64,000 nucleotides of DNA from an uncultured Clostridia bacterium (lineage in GTDB: Bacteria; Bacillota; Clostridia; TANB77; CAG-508), in contig CAKOUU010000004.1 of assembly GCA_934120675.1 (NCBI GenBank), forward strand, positions 36,732 to 100,731. The letters run 5' to 3'. The number at the start of each line of letters is the position of its first letter. The first letter of the stretch is position 1. Positions 42,837-51,743 of the stretch are shown here, in pieces. Made by a program: the position numbers and the translations under genes. The notes beneath the pieces were generated by a model. That model saw nothing but the letters and a program-made list of their open reading frames with translations. It was not told the origin of the DNA and ran no database searches.

Positions 42837-44541
42837 ACATTTTTTCTGGCATTTCTATTCCCAACAAATTAGCTCCTTGTTTCAAAACATCTGATGTTGC
42901 ATATGTTAAATAAACACGAGCATTTTGAACATCTTTATTTTCAACAATAATTTTATTTTCATTATAAAAACTACTATAAGCTTTTGCCAAATCAATTAAA
43001 TATCTTGCAAGTATAGATGGCTCATTTTTGTCTGTTACTTGAACCAATACATCTTCAAAATTATAAATCAATTTTAAAATTGCCATTGAATAATCATCTG
43101 ATAAATTCTCTGTTTTTACATCCTCCATCTTTGGTAAATATCCTACTTTTTCTAATACACTTTTTGTTCTAACATATGTGTATTGAATATATGGACCTGT
43201 TTCACCTTGGAAATTTAAAATTGTATTCCAGTCAAATACTTCATCTTTTATTCTTGATGCTGACATATCATTAAATATAACTGCACCTATTCCAACTTTT
43301 TTAGCAACTTCTTCTTTATCTTCTAAGTCTGGATTTTTTTGTTCAATTATTTCTTTGGCTCTAGAAATTGCCTCATTTAATAATTCTTCAAGTTTAATAA
43401 TATTACCTTCTCTTGTTGACATTTTTCCTTCTGGTAGCAATACCATTCCAAATGATACATGTTCTAGTCCATTTGTATATTTTTCATCTAATCCTAAAAG
43501 TTTTGCAACTTCAAATACTTGTTTAAAGTGTAATACTTGTTCATATGATGTTACATACAATGCTTTATCAAAATCATATGTTCTAGCTCTATATAATATT
43601 GCTGCTAAGTCTCTTGTTGCATATGTTGTAGAACCATTTGATTTTTCTATTATACATGGTGTATTTATTCCTTTGTCTTCTAGGTCTATTATTTTTGCCC
43701 CTTGTGATTCTACTAGTTTACCTGTTTTTTGTAATATATCTATTACTTCCGGCATTTTGTCTGAATAGAATGATTCTCCATTCCAAGAGTCAAATTTGCT
43801 TCCAAGTAAATCATATACTTTTTGGAATTCTTGTAAACTAAGTTCTCTAAATTTTTTCCAAATTTCTACACAATATGGGTCTCCTTCTTCTAATTTCTTG
43901 AAGTTGTTTCTACAATTTTCTAATATTTGTTCATCGTTTTTACATGCTTCATTTATTCTTATATAAATTTTTGTTAATTCATTTATTGAATCTTTTTCGA
44001 TGTCATATTCTTTTCCCCACATTTTGTAGCCTTCTATTAATTTTCCAAATTGCGTTCCATAGTCCCCTAAATGATTTACACCTGTAACATTATATCCCAA
44101 ATATTTGTATATATTATATAATGCTCCACCTATTACTGTTGAACGCAAATGTCCTATATGAAATGGCTTTGCAATATTTGGTGCAGAATAGTCTATAACT
44201 ATATTTTTACCTTCTCCTACTTTTGATTTTCCATATTGTTCTGTTGTTGACATTTCTCCTAATACTTCTCCAGCTAATGTTGCTTTATTAATAAAAAAGT
44301 TTAAATAACCCCCTGCAACTTCTACTTTTTCTATTTCGTCTGTTACTTCAATTTTTTCTTGTATTTCACTTGCAATCACTGGTGGTGCTTTTCTTAATTC
44401 TTTTGCTAGTCTGAAACATGGAAATGCATAGTCTCCATTTTTACTATCTTTTGGAGTTTCAATATAACTCTCTAATTCTTTTTCGTTAATTTCTATTGTT
44501 TTTGATATTTGTTTTGCTATTATTTGTTTAAAATTTTTCAA
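42835..44541 (-). CDS. argS: Arginyl-tRNA synthetase
   Basis: 568 residues from a TTG at 44541, nine nt after AAAGGA; the nearer ATG at 44550 lies only 1-2 nt from it. N-terminal Add-1 domain, the HIGH motif in APNIAKPFHIGHLRST, the KMSTREGN form of KMSKS and a C-terminal DALR anticodon domain ending in GIEMPEKM are all present. ArgRS needs tRNA for amino acid activation. Its KMSKS motif retains the Lys, unlike many ArgRS. No T-box is seen upstream; the gap to clpX is short. Confidence 0.95.
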   Translation of the reverse strand: MKNFKQIIAKQISKTIEINEKELESYIETPKDSKNGDYAFPCFRLAKELRKAPPVIASEIQEKIEVTDEIEKVEVAGGYLNFFINKATLAGEVLGEMSTTEQYGKSKVGEGKNIVIDYSAPNIAKPFHIGHLRSTVIGGALYNIYKYLGYNVTGVNHLGDYGTQFGKLIEGYKMWGKEYDIEKDSINELTKIYIRINEACKNDEQILENCRNNFKKLEEGDPYCVEIWKKFRELSLQEFQKVYDLLGSKFDSWNGESFYSDKMPEVIDILQKTGKLVESQGAKIIDLEDKGINTPCIIEKSNGSTTYATRDLAAILYRARTYDFDKALYVTSYEQVLHFKQVFEVAKLLGLDEKYTNGLEHVSFGMVLLPEGKMSTREGNIIKLEELLNEAISRAKEIIEQKNPDLEDKEEVAKKVGIGAVIFNDMSASRIKDEVFDWNTILNFQGETGPYIQYTYVRTKSVLEKVGYLPKMEDVKTENLSDDYSMAILKLIYNFEDVLVQVTDKNEPSILARYLIDLAKAYSSFYNENKIIVENKDVQNARVYLTYATSDVLKQGANLLGIEMPEKM

Positions 44542-44607
44542 TTTATTCATTCCTTTCTTAGGGCCTTTTTCCAAAATCTACATAAATATTATAATTTATA
44601 ATATGAA

Positions 44608-44635
44608 AAAAGTCAAACTTTTTAGCTTGACTTTT
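44608..44635 (-). terminator. Terminator of clpX
   Basis: AAAAGTCAA (44608-44616) pairs with TTGACTTTT (44627-44635) and is followed on the minus strand by six T, directly after clpX. Confidence 0.7.
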
Positions 44636-44640
44636 ACTAT

Positions 44641-45957
44641 TTATGCAGTTTCCTTGCTATTTTGTGGAACATGCCTATCTTTTTTATTTTTAGGCTGTTC
44701 CTCTGTTTTTTCTCTTATAATAAGTTCAGGTGGTTTCTTTTCCAAAACTGTCTCTTTAGTTATTATACATTTTGCAATGTCTGGTGTTGATGGAACATCA
44801 AACATAATGTCTCTCATTATTTCTTCAATAATTGAACGCAAACCTCTAGCTCCTGTTTTTCTTTCAATTGCTTTATCAACAATTGCTTCTAATGCGTCTT
44901 GTCTGAATTCTAGTTCAACATCATCCATTTCTAATAATTTTTGATATTGTTTTACTAACGCATTTTTTGGCTCTGTTGCTATTTTTATTAAAGCATCTTT
45001 ATCCAAGTCTTTAAGTGTTGCAATAATTGGTAATCTTCCTATAAATTCTGGAATTAAACCATATTTCAATAAATCTTCTGGAAGCATTTCTTGGAATACT
45101 TCATATTTATTTATTTCTTTTGAACTTTCAATTTTTGTTCCAAATCCTATACTCTTTTTACCTGTTCTATCTTTAATGATATTTTCTAGACCTTCAAAAG
45201 CTCCTCCACAAATAAATAAGATGTTTTCTGTATTTATTTGTATCATTTCTTGATTTGGATGTTTTCTTCCTCCTTGAGGTGGTACTGATGCAATCGTTCC
45301 TTCAACAATTTTTAATAATGCTTGTTGTACACCTTCACCACTAACATCTCTTGTAATTGATAAATTTTCTGATTTTCTTGTTATTTTATCAATTTCATCT
45401 ATATAAACTATACCTTTTTCTGCTTTTTGAATATCTCCATCTGCTGCTTGAATAAGTTTTAATAATATATTTTCAACGTCTTCTCCAACATATCCTGCTT
45501 CTGTAAGTGTTGTTGCATCAGCTATTGCAAATGGTACATTTAATATTTTAGCAAGTGTTCTAGCAAGTAATGTTTTTCCACATCCTGTTGGTCCTAAAAG
45601 TAAGATATTACTTTTTTGTATTTCTACATCATCTTTTTTCTCACTTTCTTCGTGAGCTATTCTTTTATAATGATTATAAACTGCTACTGATAAAGTTTTC
45701 TTTGCTTCTTCTTGACCAATTACATAGTCATCTAAAATTTTCTTTATTTCTTTTGGACTAGGTATTTTATCTAATTCATTTAATGTGTATCCTACTTCTT
45801 CATCTTCATAGCATTCTGCTTCAATTATGCTTGTGCACAAGTCTACACATTCGTCACAAATATATACACCTGGTCCAGCAACTATTTTTTTTACACTATC
45901 TTGTGATTTGCCACAAAATGAACATCTTACATTTTTTGGTACATCATTTCTAGCCAT
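44641..45957 (-). CDS. clpX: ATP-dependent Clp protease ATP-binding subunit ClpX
   Basis: 438 residues: an N-terminal zinc domain with CSFCGKSQ and CDECVDLC, then the AAA+ domain with Walker A GPTGCGKT, GYVGEDVEN pore loop 1, Walker B IVYIDEIDK and the sensor-2 ARGLR. The IGF-type loop contacting ClpP reads SIGFGTK. The C-terminus is extended by a charged tail (EEQPKNKKDRHVPQ). ClpX unfolds proteins for ClpP, encoded next door. Order tig-clpP-clpX is standard. Confidence 0.97.
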   Translation of the reverse strand: MARNDVPKNVRCSFCGKSQDSVKKIVAGPGVYICDECVDLCTSIIEAECYEDEEVGYTLNELDKIPSPKEIKKILDDYVIGQEEAKKTLSVAVYNHYKRIAHEESEKKDDVEIQKSNILLLGPTGCGKTLLARTLAKILNVPFAIADATTLTEAGYVGEDVENILLKLIQAADGDIQKAEKGIVYIDEIDKITRKSENLSITRDVSGEGVQQALLKIVEGTIASVPPQGGRKHPNQEMIQINTENILFICGGAFEGLENIIKDRTGKKSIGFGTKIESSKEINKYEVFQEMLPEDLLKYGLIPEFIGRLPIIATLKDLDKDALIKIATEPKNALVKQYQKLLEMDDVELEFRQDALEAIVDKAIERKTGARGLRSIIEEIMRDIMFDVPSTPDIAKCIITKETVLEKKPPELIIREKTEEQPKNKKDRHVPQNSKETA

Positions 45958-46044
45958 AATTTTCCTCCATTTTTATCTTTTATCAACTTTGAACAATGCA
46001 TTACCATTTAACATTTCCAAATGGTAATGCTCTGAATTTCAAAT

Positions 46045-46659
46045 TTACACTCTTTTATCCATAATACCGTCAATTAAACCATATTCTAAAGCTTCTTGTG
46101 CTGACATGTAATGGTCTCTTTCAGTATCTTTTTCAATTTGTTCAATTGGTTGACCTGTTTTTTCACTTAATAATTTGTTTAATTTTTCTCTTGATTTTAT
46201 TAAATGATCTGCATGAATCTTAATTTCAGTTGCTTGACCTGAAATTCCTCCACCTTGGCCACCACCTATTAATGGTTGATGTATTAATATTTCAGAGTTT
46301 GGAGTTGCATATCTTTTTCCTTTTTCTCCATTTGCTAAAAGAACTGCTCCAAAGCTTGCTGCCAAACCTACACATATTGTTGTTACTGGGCATTTAATGT
46401 AATTCATTGTATCTACAATTCCCATACCATCTGTTATTGATCCTCCTGGTGAGTTTATATAAAGAAAAATTTCTTTATCTGGATCTTCTGATTCCAGGAA
46501 TAACAATTGTGCTATTACTAAACTTGCTGATGTAGAATTTACATCTTCTCCTAAAAATATAATTCTGTCTTTTAATAATCTTGAGAATATATCGTATGAT
46601 CTTTCTCCTTTACTTGTTTGTTCAACTACATAAGGTACTAAACTATCTTTTTCAAACAT
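46045..46659 (-). CDS. clpP: ATP-dependent Clp protease proteolytic subunit
   Basis: 204 residues of serine protease S14. The triad is visible: Ser in GLAASFGA, His in LIHQPL and Asp in EKDTERDHYMSA. The N-terminus (LVPYVVEQTSKGERSYDIFSRLL) is normal. It forms the double-heptamer barrel used by ClpX. Upstream lies a 148-nt inverted repeat pair separating it from tig, so cotranscription with tig may be limited. Confidence 0.97.
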   Translation of the reverse strand: MFEKDSLVPYVVEQTSKGERSYDIFSRLLKDRIIFLGEDVNSTSASLVIAQLLFLESEDPDKEIFLYINSPGGSITDGMGIVDTMNYIKCPVTTICVGLAASFGAVLLANGEKGKRYATPNSEILIHQPLIGGGQGGGISGQATEIKIHADHLIKSREKLNKLLSEKTGQPIEQIEKDTERDHYMSAQEALEYGLIDGIMDKRV

Positions 46660-46678
46660 TTCTTTTCCTCCTCTTTTT

Positions 46679-46826
46679 GACCAATGAGGACGTTGTTAAA
46701 TCAACCAACGGGGACGTTCTTAAATTGGTTGAATATATTAATTATATTTAACATCATTTTATATTTATTGTATCAACCAATTTAAGAACGTCCCCGTTGG
46801 TTGATTTAACAACGTCCCCATTGGTC
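46679..46826. repeat. 54-bp inverted repeat pair between clpP and tig
   Basis: Arms 46679-46732 and 46773-46826 are inverse copies with a single mismatch, around a 40-nt AT-rich centre. Each arm holds two related units with cores GAGGACGTTGTTAAAT and GGGGACGTTCTTAAAT. A transcript through it would form a stem of more than 50 bp. No T-run follows. Confidence 0.9.
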
Positions 46827-46887
46827 GAAATTACAAAAAGTTGGCATGAAAATACTTATTTTTTTCACCCCAACCTTTCATTATATA

Positions 46888-48174
46888 TTATTTCATTTTT
46901 GCATTTTTAACTAAAAATTCTAAAGCTTTTTCAGATTCTAATCCACTCTTTATGTATTTTCTAACATTTTCATTTTCCATAAATTCTTTATCATCTGATT
47001 TTCCATAGTTTTTAGCCATTTCTTTCATTTTTTCAACTATTTCGTCTTCTGTTGCTTCAATTTTTTCTGCTTTTATAACTGCTTCTAACATTAATCTTGA
47101 TTTTATAGCTTCTATTGCTTGAGGTTCATATTCTTTTTTAACTTCTTCAGCTGTTTTACCCATCATTTGAAGATATTGTTCAAGTTTTAATCCTTGGTAA
47201 GAAAGTCTTGTTTCGATATTTCTTAACATATCTTCTGTTTCTGTTTCTATCATTCCAGATGGAATATCAACTTTTACATTTTCGCATACTGCTTTTATAA
47301 CAGCATCTTCTGTTTCATATTTTTGTTTTTGCTCATTATCTTTTTCTAATCTGTCTTTGATGCTTTTCTTTAATTCTTCTAATGTATCAAATTCACTAAC
47401 ATCTTTTGCGAATTCGTCATCTAATTCTGGTAATTCTTTCTTTTTGATTTCATGAACTTTTACTTTAAATGTTGCATCTTTTCCAGCTAAGTCTTTTGAG
47501 AAGTATTCATCTGGGAATTTTACTTTTATATCTCTTTCTTCATCGATTTTCATTCCAATTATTTGGTCTTCAAATCCAGGAATAAATGTGTTGCTTCCTA
47601 TTTCTAATTCGTGACCTTCAGCTTTTCCACCTTCAAATGCTTTTCCATCAACAAAACCTTCGAAATCGATTACTGCTATATCACCTTTTTCCACTGGTCT
47701 ATCTTCAATTGATATTAATCTTGAATTGTGTTCTTGCATATGTCCTAATTCATGGTTGATATCTTCATCTGATACAGTATACTCTATTTTTGTTATTTCT
47801 ATACCTTTGTATTTTCCAATTTCTGCTTCTGGTTTTGTTTGGAATACTGCTGTAAATATTAAATCTTTTCCTTTTTCTATTTGTTTTACATCAATATCTG
47901 GTCTACTAACTGCTTCAATATTGTTTTCTTTTAATGCTTCTTCTAATTCAGCTGGTACTACTTCATTGAATGCATCTTCATAGAAAATCTCTTTTCCATA
48001 ATATTTTTCTACTATATTCATAGGAGCTTTACCTTTTCTGAATCCTGGTATATTAAAGTATTTTGCACTTTGGAAATATACTTTTTTTATTGCTTCTTCA
48101 AATTTTTGAGCTTCTATTGTTAACTCTAATTTTACTTCATTTGCATTTTCTGTTTTTTCAACTTTACATTTCAT
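46888..48174 (-). CDS. tig: Trigger factor
   Basis: 428 residues: ribosome-binding tail with the signature PGFRKGKAPM (about 44-53), a PPIase FKBP-like domain (about 160-245, with VEKGDIAVIDFEGFVDGK) and a long C-terminal helical chaperone domain. It shields nascent chains at the ribosome exit. It is upstream of clpP-clpX, as commonly found, and has a strong promoter at 48287-48314. Its 5' leader holds a 12-bp AT-only inverted repeat (48201-48228). Confidence 0.97.
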   Translation of the reverse strand: MKCKVEKTENANEVKLELTIEAQKFEEAIKKVYFQSAKYFNIPGFRKGKAPMNIVEKYYGKEIFYEDAFNEVVPAELEEALKENNIEAVSRPDIDVKQIEKGKDLIFTAVFQTKPEAEIGKYKGIEITKIEYTVSDEDINHELGHMQEHNSRLISIEDRPVEKGDIAVIDFEGFVDGKAFEGGKAEGHELEIGSNTFIPGFEDQIIGMKIDEERDIKVKFPDEYFSKDLAGKDATFKVKVHEIKKKELPELDDEFAKDVSEFDTLEELKKSIKDRLEKDNEQKQKYETEDAVIKAVCENVKVDIPSGMIETETEDMLRNIETRLSYQGLKLEQYLQMMGKTAEEVKKEYEPQAIEAIKSRLMLEAVIKAEKIEATEDEIVEKMKEMAKNYGKSDDKEFMENENVRKYIKSGLESEKALEFLVKNAKMK

Positions 48175-48286
48175 TGTTTATTCAATCCTTTCTTTTTGTT
48201 ATTATAAATTTATTTTTAAATTTATAATTCCATTTTTGTTGTTGCCTTTTTTGAAATGTTTATCACATCCACTCAATAGCTTTATT

Positions 48287-48314
48287 ATTATACCATATTT
48301 TTGGCAATTTGCAA
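48287..48314 (-). promoter_or_regulatory. tig promoter
   Basis: Minus-strand TTGCAA (48309-48314), 16-nt spacer with an extended TGG, and perfect TATAAT (48287-48292). It leaves a leader of about 105 nt. Confidence 0.7.
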
Positions 48315-48415
48315 GGTTTTTTTGACAATTTTCAAAAAATACTTGTTTTTTTTATTTTTTTATGATAAACTTATTGTCAGTCAATTTAATAAAAAAATTA
48401 GGAGGTGCAAAGATA

Positions 48416-48616
48416 ATGGCAAAATGTGCAGTTTGTGGTAAATCACAAAGTAATGGAAATAAGCTTAGCATAACTCGTTCACATATAAGTAAAAGAAGTC
48501 CAAGAACTTGGAAACCAAATTTAAGAAGTGTTAAAGCTATAATGGAAAACGGTGAAACAAAAAGAGTTCACGTTTGCGCAAAATGTTTAAAAGATGGAAA
48601 AATTAAAAGAGCATAA
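48416..48616 (+). CDS. rpmB: Ribosomal protein L28
   Basis: 66 residues from the ATG at 48416, seven nt after AGGAGG. It has KCAVCGKSQSNGNKLS and SKRSPRTWKPNLRSVKA, typical of L28, and a second Cys pair in CAKCLKDGKI, so it is the zinc-binding form. It is part of the large subunit. It stands alone on the plus strand, divergent to tig, with a hairpin AGAGC/GCTCT plus T-run (48608-48633) overlapping the stop. Confidence 0.95.
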   Translation: MAKCAVCGKSQSNGNKLSITRSHISKRSPRTWKPNLRSVKAIMENGETKRVHVCAKCLKDGKIKRA

Positions 48617-48633
48617 TAGAACGCTCTTTTTTT
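48608..48633 (+). terminator. rpmB terminator
   Basis: AGAGC (48608-48612) and GCTCT (48623-48627) pair, followed by seven T. Confidence 0.7.
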
Positions 48634-48715
48634 GTTTTTCATATTAATGATATTTTTTTCAACAAAATTTGACAAACAAATGAGACATTTTTGTACTGTC
48701 CCACTTGTCTTATTT

Positions 48716-48790
48716 TTAATCTTTAATTCCAAAAATAAATTTCACAAATCCACGTAAACATTTTGGAACCTTTTTTACAACTATAGTCAT
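48716..48790 (-). CDS. spoVM: Stage V sporulation protein M (SpoVM)
   Basis: A 24-residue peptide: MTIVVKKVPKCLRGF followed by VKFIFGIKD. It has the SpoVM pattern of an amphipathic helix after a KxPKxLxG turn, the central Pro-Lys and a length close to the 26 residues of the B. subtilis protein. A very good ribosome binding site (AAAGGAGGGAG) lies 6 nt upstream. SpoVM recognises the convex forespore membrane and anchors the coat protein SpoIVA. It is the second gene after a 49-residue membrane peptide. It supports a spore-forming organism together with sleB. Confidence 0.85.
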   Translation of the reverse strand: MTIVVKKVPKCLRGFVKFIFGIKD

Positions 48791-48809
48791 ATGTAACTCC
48801 CTCCTTTAT

Positions 48810-48959
48810 TTAACAAGCAAGCCACATCAAGCCGACACAAGCAAGTGCAACTCCTATTATAAATAGCCAACCTGTAAGTGGAAGTAATAATACAAGTAAA
48901 ATACCAAGTCCAACTCCTATTAATATAACACCTATAGTTTTCTTTAACGCACAAAACAT
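48810..48959 (-). CDS. 49-residue two-helix membrane peptide upstream of spoVM
   Basis: ATG at 48959, six nt after AGGAGG, and TAA at 48810-48812. The peptide starts MFCALKKTIGVILIGVGLG and consists almost wholly of two hydrophobic helices joined by PLTGW, with three Cys (3, 41, 49). The ribosome binding site and lack of charged residues in the helices argue that it is expressed. Position directly before spoVM suggests a sporulation-linked membrane peptide, but no function is known to me. Confidence 0.75.
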   Translation of the reverse strand: MFCALKKTIGVILIGVGLGILLVLLLPLTGWLFIIGVALACVGLMWLAC

Positions 48960-49000
48960 ATTATTACCTCCTTGTTTTTATATATTATATTAATTTTTAA

Positions 49001-49029
49001 ATTTTATTGTTCCTTTTTATGTATATCAA
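49001..49029 (-). promoter_or_regulatory. Probable promoter of small-peptide/spoVM unit
   Basis: Minus-strand TTGATA (49024-49029) and TAAAAT (49001-49006) with a 17-nt spacer, about 42 nt before the first start. The rest of the 49030-49168 region shows no further feature apart from the nth ribosome binding site. Confidence 0.4.
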
Positions 49030-49168
49030 ATTGTAAAAACCTTATTTTAGTATCTATTTCTGTTTTTTATGAATTTTATTTATTGATTTTTTTCTAATTT
49101 CACATTATAATATATTTATAATTTAATTAAAAATATATTGTTATATATATCTTTGAAAGGATAAAAAT

Positions 49169-49816
49169 ATGAAAAAATCAGATGCTATAAAATTTGTTGA
49201 AATATTAAAAGAAACATATCCTGATGCTACTTGTAGCTTAGACTTTAAAACACCTTTTCAAATGGTCGTGGCTGTAATGCTTTCCGCTCAATGTACTGAT
49301 GAAAGAGTAAATAAGACTACTCCTGCTCTTTTTGAGCGATGCAAAACTGTTCAGGATTTTGCTGATATAGATATAAATGAATTAGAAAAAATCATTCACC
49401 CTTGTGGTTTTTATAAAAATAAAGCTAAAAATATTAAGTTGTGTGCAAAACAAGTTTTGGAAAATTTTGGCGGTGAAGTTCCTGATAATATGGAAGATTT
49501 GCAAAGTTTGGCTGGTGTTGGCAGAAAGTCTGCTAATGTTGTTATGCTTGAGGCTTTTAATAGTCCACAAGGTATTGCAGTTGATACTCATGCCAAAAGA
49601 GTTTCTAATTTAGTTGGTCTTTCTAACGAGTCTGACCCAGCTAAAATTGAACAAGATTTACTTAAAATTTTTCCAAAGGAGTATTTGAAGGATATTAACC
49701 ATTTATTTGTTTGGCATGGCAGAAATACCTGTGTTGCTAGAAAGCAAAAATGTGATTCTTGTAGTGTAAAAAAATTTTGTAAGTACTATAAAAAGAGTAA
49801 TGGTATAAAAATATAA
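49169..49816 (+). CDS. nth: Endonuclease III
   Basis: 215 residues: helix-hairpin-helix LQSLAGVGRKSANVV with the catalytic Lys, the catalytic Asp in VDTHAKRVSN, and the C-terminal 4Fe-4S loop Cys (CVARKQKCDSCSVKKFC). The enzyme removes oxidised pyrimidines and nicks abasic sites. It is alone on the plus strand. Its last codons form one arm of a long inverted repeat (49788-49933). Confidence 0.96.
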   Translation: MKKSDAIKFVEILKETYPDATCSLDFKTPFQMVVAVMLSAQCTDERVNKTTPALFERCKTVQDFADIDINELEKIIHPCGFYKNKAKNIKLCAKQVLENFGGEVPDNMEDLQSLAGVGRKSANVVMLEAFNSPQGIAVDTHAKRVSNLVGLSNESDPAKIEQDLLKIFPKEYLKDINHLFVWHGRNTCVARKQKCDSCSVKKFCKYYKKSNGIKI

Positions 49817-49933
49817 AAAAATTCAAACCTCTCCCATCTAAAAAGAGTAGCGAAAAATAAATTTTTCGACTCTTTTTGACGGTTCCCACGACGGTTTGTT
49901 TTTTTATATTTTTATACTATTACTCTTTTTTAT
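49788..49933. repeat. 146-bp nested inverted repeat at nth 3' end
   Basis: The outer arms read ATAAAAAGAGTAATGGTATA and its near-complement ending at 49933. An inner hairpin (49840-49877) pairs AAAAAGAGT...CGAAAAA with TTTTTCG...ACTCTTTTT. The left outer arm includes the last nine codons of nth. It could terminate nth and the convergent acyltransferase gene; size and nesting exceed a simple terminator. Confidence 0.75.
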
Positions 49934-49945
49934 GATTTTAAAGAA

Positions 49946-50722
49946 CTATTTTTTTACATACTTAATAACTTCCACATTACTCATTTTGCTTCTTTCCACC
50001 ATTTGATTATAAATTTTATCTCTCAAATTTTGTTGTTTTTCTTTCATAGTGTTACAGTTTTCATCTGGGAAAAATGGGCCATCTATATAAGAAACTAAAC
50101 GAACTTTATCCTTATTTTTCCCATAACTTTGATATGTATTTGTTACGCAAAATGCCGATACATCTAATTGTACTGGATATTTAAATGAAACATTTTTAAA
50201 TGGCCTTATTTTTGTATAATATGGCCAAATATGTGCTTCCGGAAAAATTGTAATACTATGTCCTTGTTTTATTCTTAATTTTATTGCATTTAAAAAGTTC
50301 TTCATTGCTTCCTTATTGTCTGGTATTGGAATTGCTCCAAGCATTTCTACTACATTGCCTAAAAATTTCATAGATACATTTTCTGGGTTTACTATAAAAT
50401 AATTTCTTTTTGGATAGTTTCCATTACTTGTTATAAATGTGTCTGCAAATACTTGTGTATGATTTCCATATATAAAATATCCTTGTTTTTTATATGGTTT
50501 GTATTTTTCTTTGCCAACATATTTTATTTTTAGTTTCAAATGTGCATATAGATATTTTATTGGCAAACTTAGTATATTTTGTAAAATAAATGCTGTTGTA
50601 TTCCATATTACATTTTTATGAATATATTTATAATTTTCATCTATTTTTCTTGGTGTTATTTCTGCTCCTGAAAATTCATCATTTAGTTCGTCCTCGTAAT
50701 ATATCGTTTTTTGTTCTTTCAT
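49946..50722 (-). CDS. Acyltransferase, PlsC-like
   Basis: 258 residues from the ATG at 50722 (AAAGGATGAAAA upstream). The LPLAT motif I reads GNHTQVFAD, with one more residue between His and Asp than the standard HxxxxD. Motif III is FPEAHIWP. One hydrophobic segment lies near 45-65. Such enzymes acylate lysophosphatidate or related glycerolipids at the membrane. It is last in a five-gene run with another acyltransferase, two GT8 glycosyltransferases and a flippase-like protein. Confidence 0.82.
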   Translation of the reverse strand: MKEQKTIYYEDELNDEFSGAEITPRKIDENYKYIHKNVIWNTTAFILQNILSLPIKYLYAHLKLKIKYVGKEKYKPYKKQGYFIYGNHTQVFADTFITSNGNYPKRNYFIVNPENVSMKFLGNVVEMLGAIPIPDNKEAMKNFLNAIKLRIKQGHSITIFPEAHIWPYYTKIRPFKNVSFKYPVQLDVSAFCVTNTYQSYGKNKDKVRLVSYIDGPFFPDENCNTMKEKQQNLRDKIYNQMVERSKMSNVEVIKYVKK

Positions 50723-50765
50723 TTTTTCATCCTTTCTTTCAAGGCATATAATTAAATTTAAAATT

Positions 50766-50791
50766 GGTTGGAAAACCTTCATTTTCCAACC
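50766..50791. terminator. Hairpin between the two acyltransferase genes
   Basis: GGTTGGAAAA and TTTTCCAACC pair perfectly around six nt. A closely similar hairpin lies at 57192-57219 before yqeG. No strong T-run follows on the minus strand. Confidence 0.55.
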
Positions 50792-50812
50792 TTTTATAAT
50801 GTTCTTTTTATT

Positions 50813-51739
50813 TTAAACATTTACATTTTCTTTATCACTTTCAGTTGTATATTCTAATGGAATTCCATAAAAATCCTCATATATTTCTTTCCAAGCCTCA
50901 AAATTTTTATTAAGCATCATTTCAGTATTTTCTCTTTGCGATAAATTCGGATCTGGATAAATAGGTTCTGCAATATTTACAGTATATTCTTGAATTGGGA
51001 AGCCCTCACCATCTATTTTATCACTATCTTCCATTGTTATAAAAATTGGTATAACTGGTACATTATTTCTCGCAGCCATTTTAAACGCTCCATGTTTCAA
51101 TGGCTTTGGTTTTCTATAATTCCACCACATACTTTGTTCAGGATAAATTAATATAAAATCTCCCTTTTGTAATAATGTATCAACTGCTCTCATAAATTGT
51201 ACCATTGTTCTTTTGTTTGAACTTAATGGCAATGTATCGCAGTTTCTAAAAAAGAATCCATATAATCCAGGAAAATTTGTGTAATTTCCCTCTCTTATTA
51301 CTTTATATAATCTTTTTTCTTCTATCTTTCCTGACATTCTGAATACTTTTTCTACAGTGAAACAGTCAAAAGGATTAAAGTGGTTACATGTAACCATTGC
51401 CCCTGTTGAAATTTTATTTAGATTTTCTAGTCCTTTTACTTCTTTTATTATTAATTTGTTGTTTTTTAAAAGATTATCTAAAAATCTTTCTCCAACTTCA
51501 TTTGCAAATATTCGTTTTAATTTACTAGTCATTTTTTTTCTAAGATAATCAACGTTTTCAGGCGTTAAAACTATTGTAGGTGGATCGTCTTCTGCATCAA
51601 CATCAAACTTTCCTTCTTTTTCAAGTTGTTCGATTTTCTTTAAGACTTCTTGTCTATATTGAGACTTTTCTATTGGTTCTTGAATATCTTCTTGTTTATT
51701 CTTCCTTATTTTGACTAATATTTTTCCTCTTGTTTTCAT
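50813..51739 (-). CDS. Acyltransferase, PlsC-like
   Basis: 308 residues. Motif I NHFNPFD gives the standard HxxxxD pair (near residue 125), motif II is GLYGFFFRNCDTLPL, motif III is YPEQSMWW, and motif IV is VPVIPIFI. The first 60 residues are charged and of no known domain. It is probably a 1-acylglycerol-phosphate or glycolipid acyltransferase acting on the cytoplasmic face. It starts 4 nt after the stop of a GT8 gene, so the two are coupled. Confidence 0.85.
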   Translation of the reverse strand: MKTRGKILVKIRKNKQEDIQEPIEKSQYRQEVLKKIEQLEKEGKFDVDAEDDPPTIVLTPENVDYLRKKMTSKLKRIFANEVGERFLDNLLKNNKLIIKEVKGLENLNKISTGAMVTCNHFNPFDCFTVEKVFRMSGKIEEKRLYKVIREGNYTNFPGLYGFFFRNCDTLPLSSNKRTMVQFMRAVDTLLQKGDFILIYPEQSMWWNYRKPKPLKHGAFKMAARNNVPVIPIFITMEDSDKIDGEGFPIQEYTVNIAEPIYPDPNLSQRENTEMMLNKNFEAWKEIYEDFYGIPLEYTTESDKENVNV

Positions 51740-51743
51740 TAAA

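Noticed and set aside
44541..44574. Longer argS start at 44574 or ATG at 44550
   Set aside because: The first includes the ribosome binding site in the protein and the second is too close to it; the TTG at 44541 has normal spacing and gives the expected N-terminus.
46679..46826. Possible CRISPR from repeated GGGGACGTT units
   Set aside because: Units are inverted pairs without regular unique spacers and no cas genes are near.
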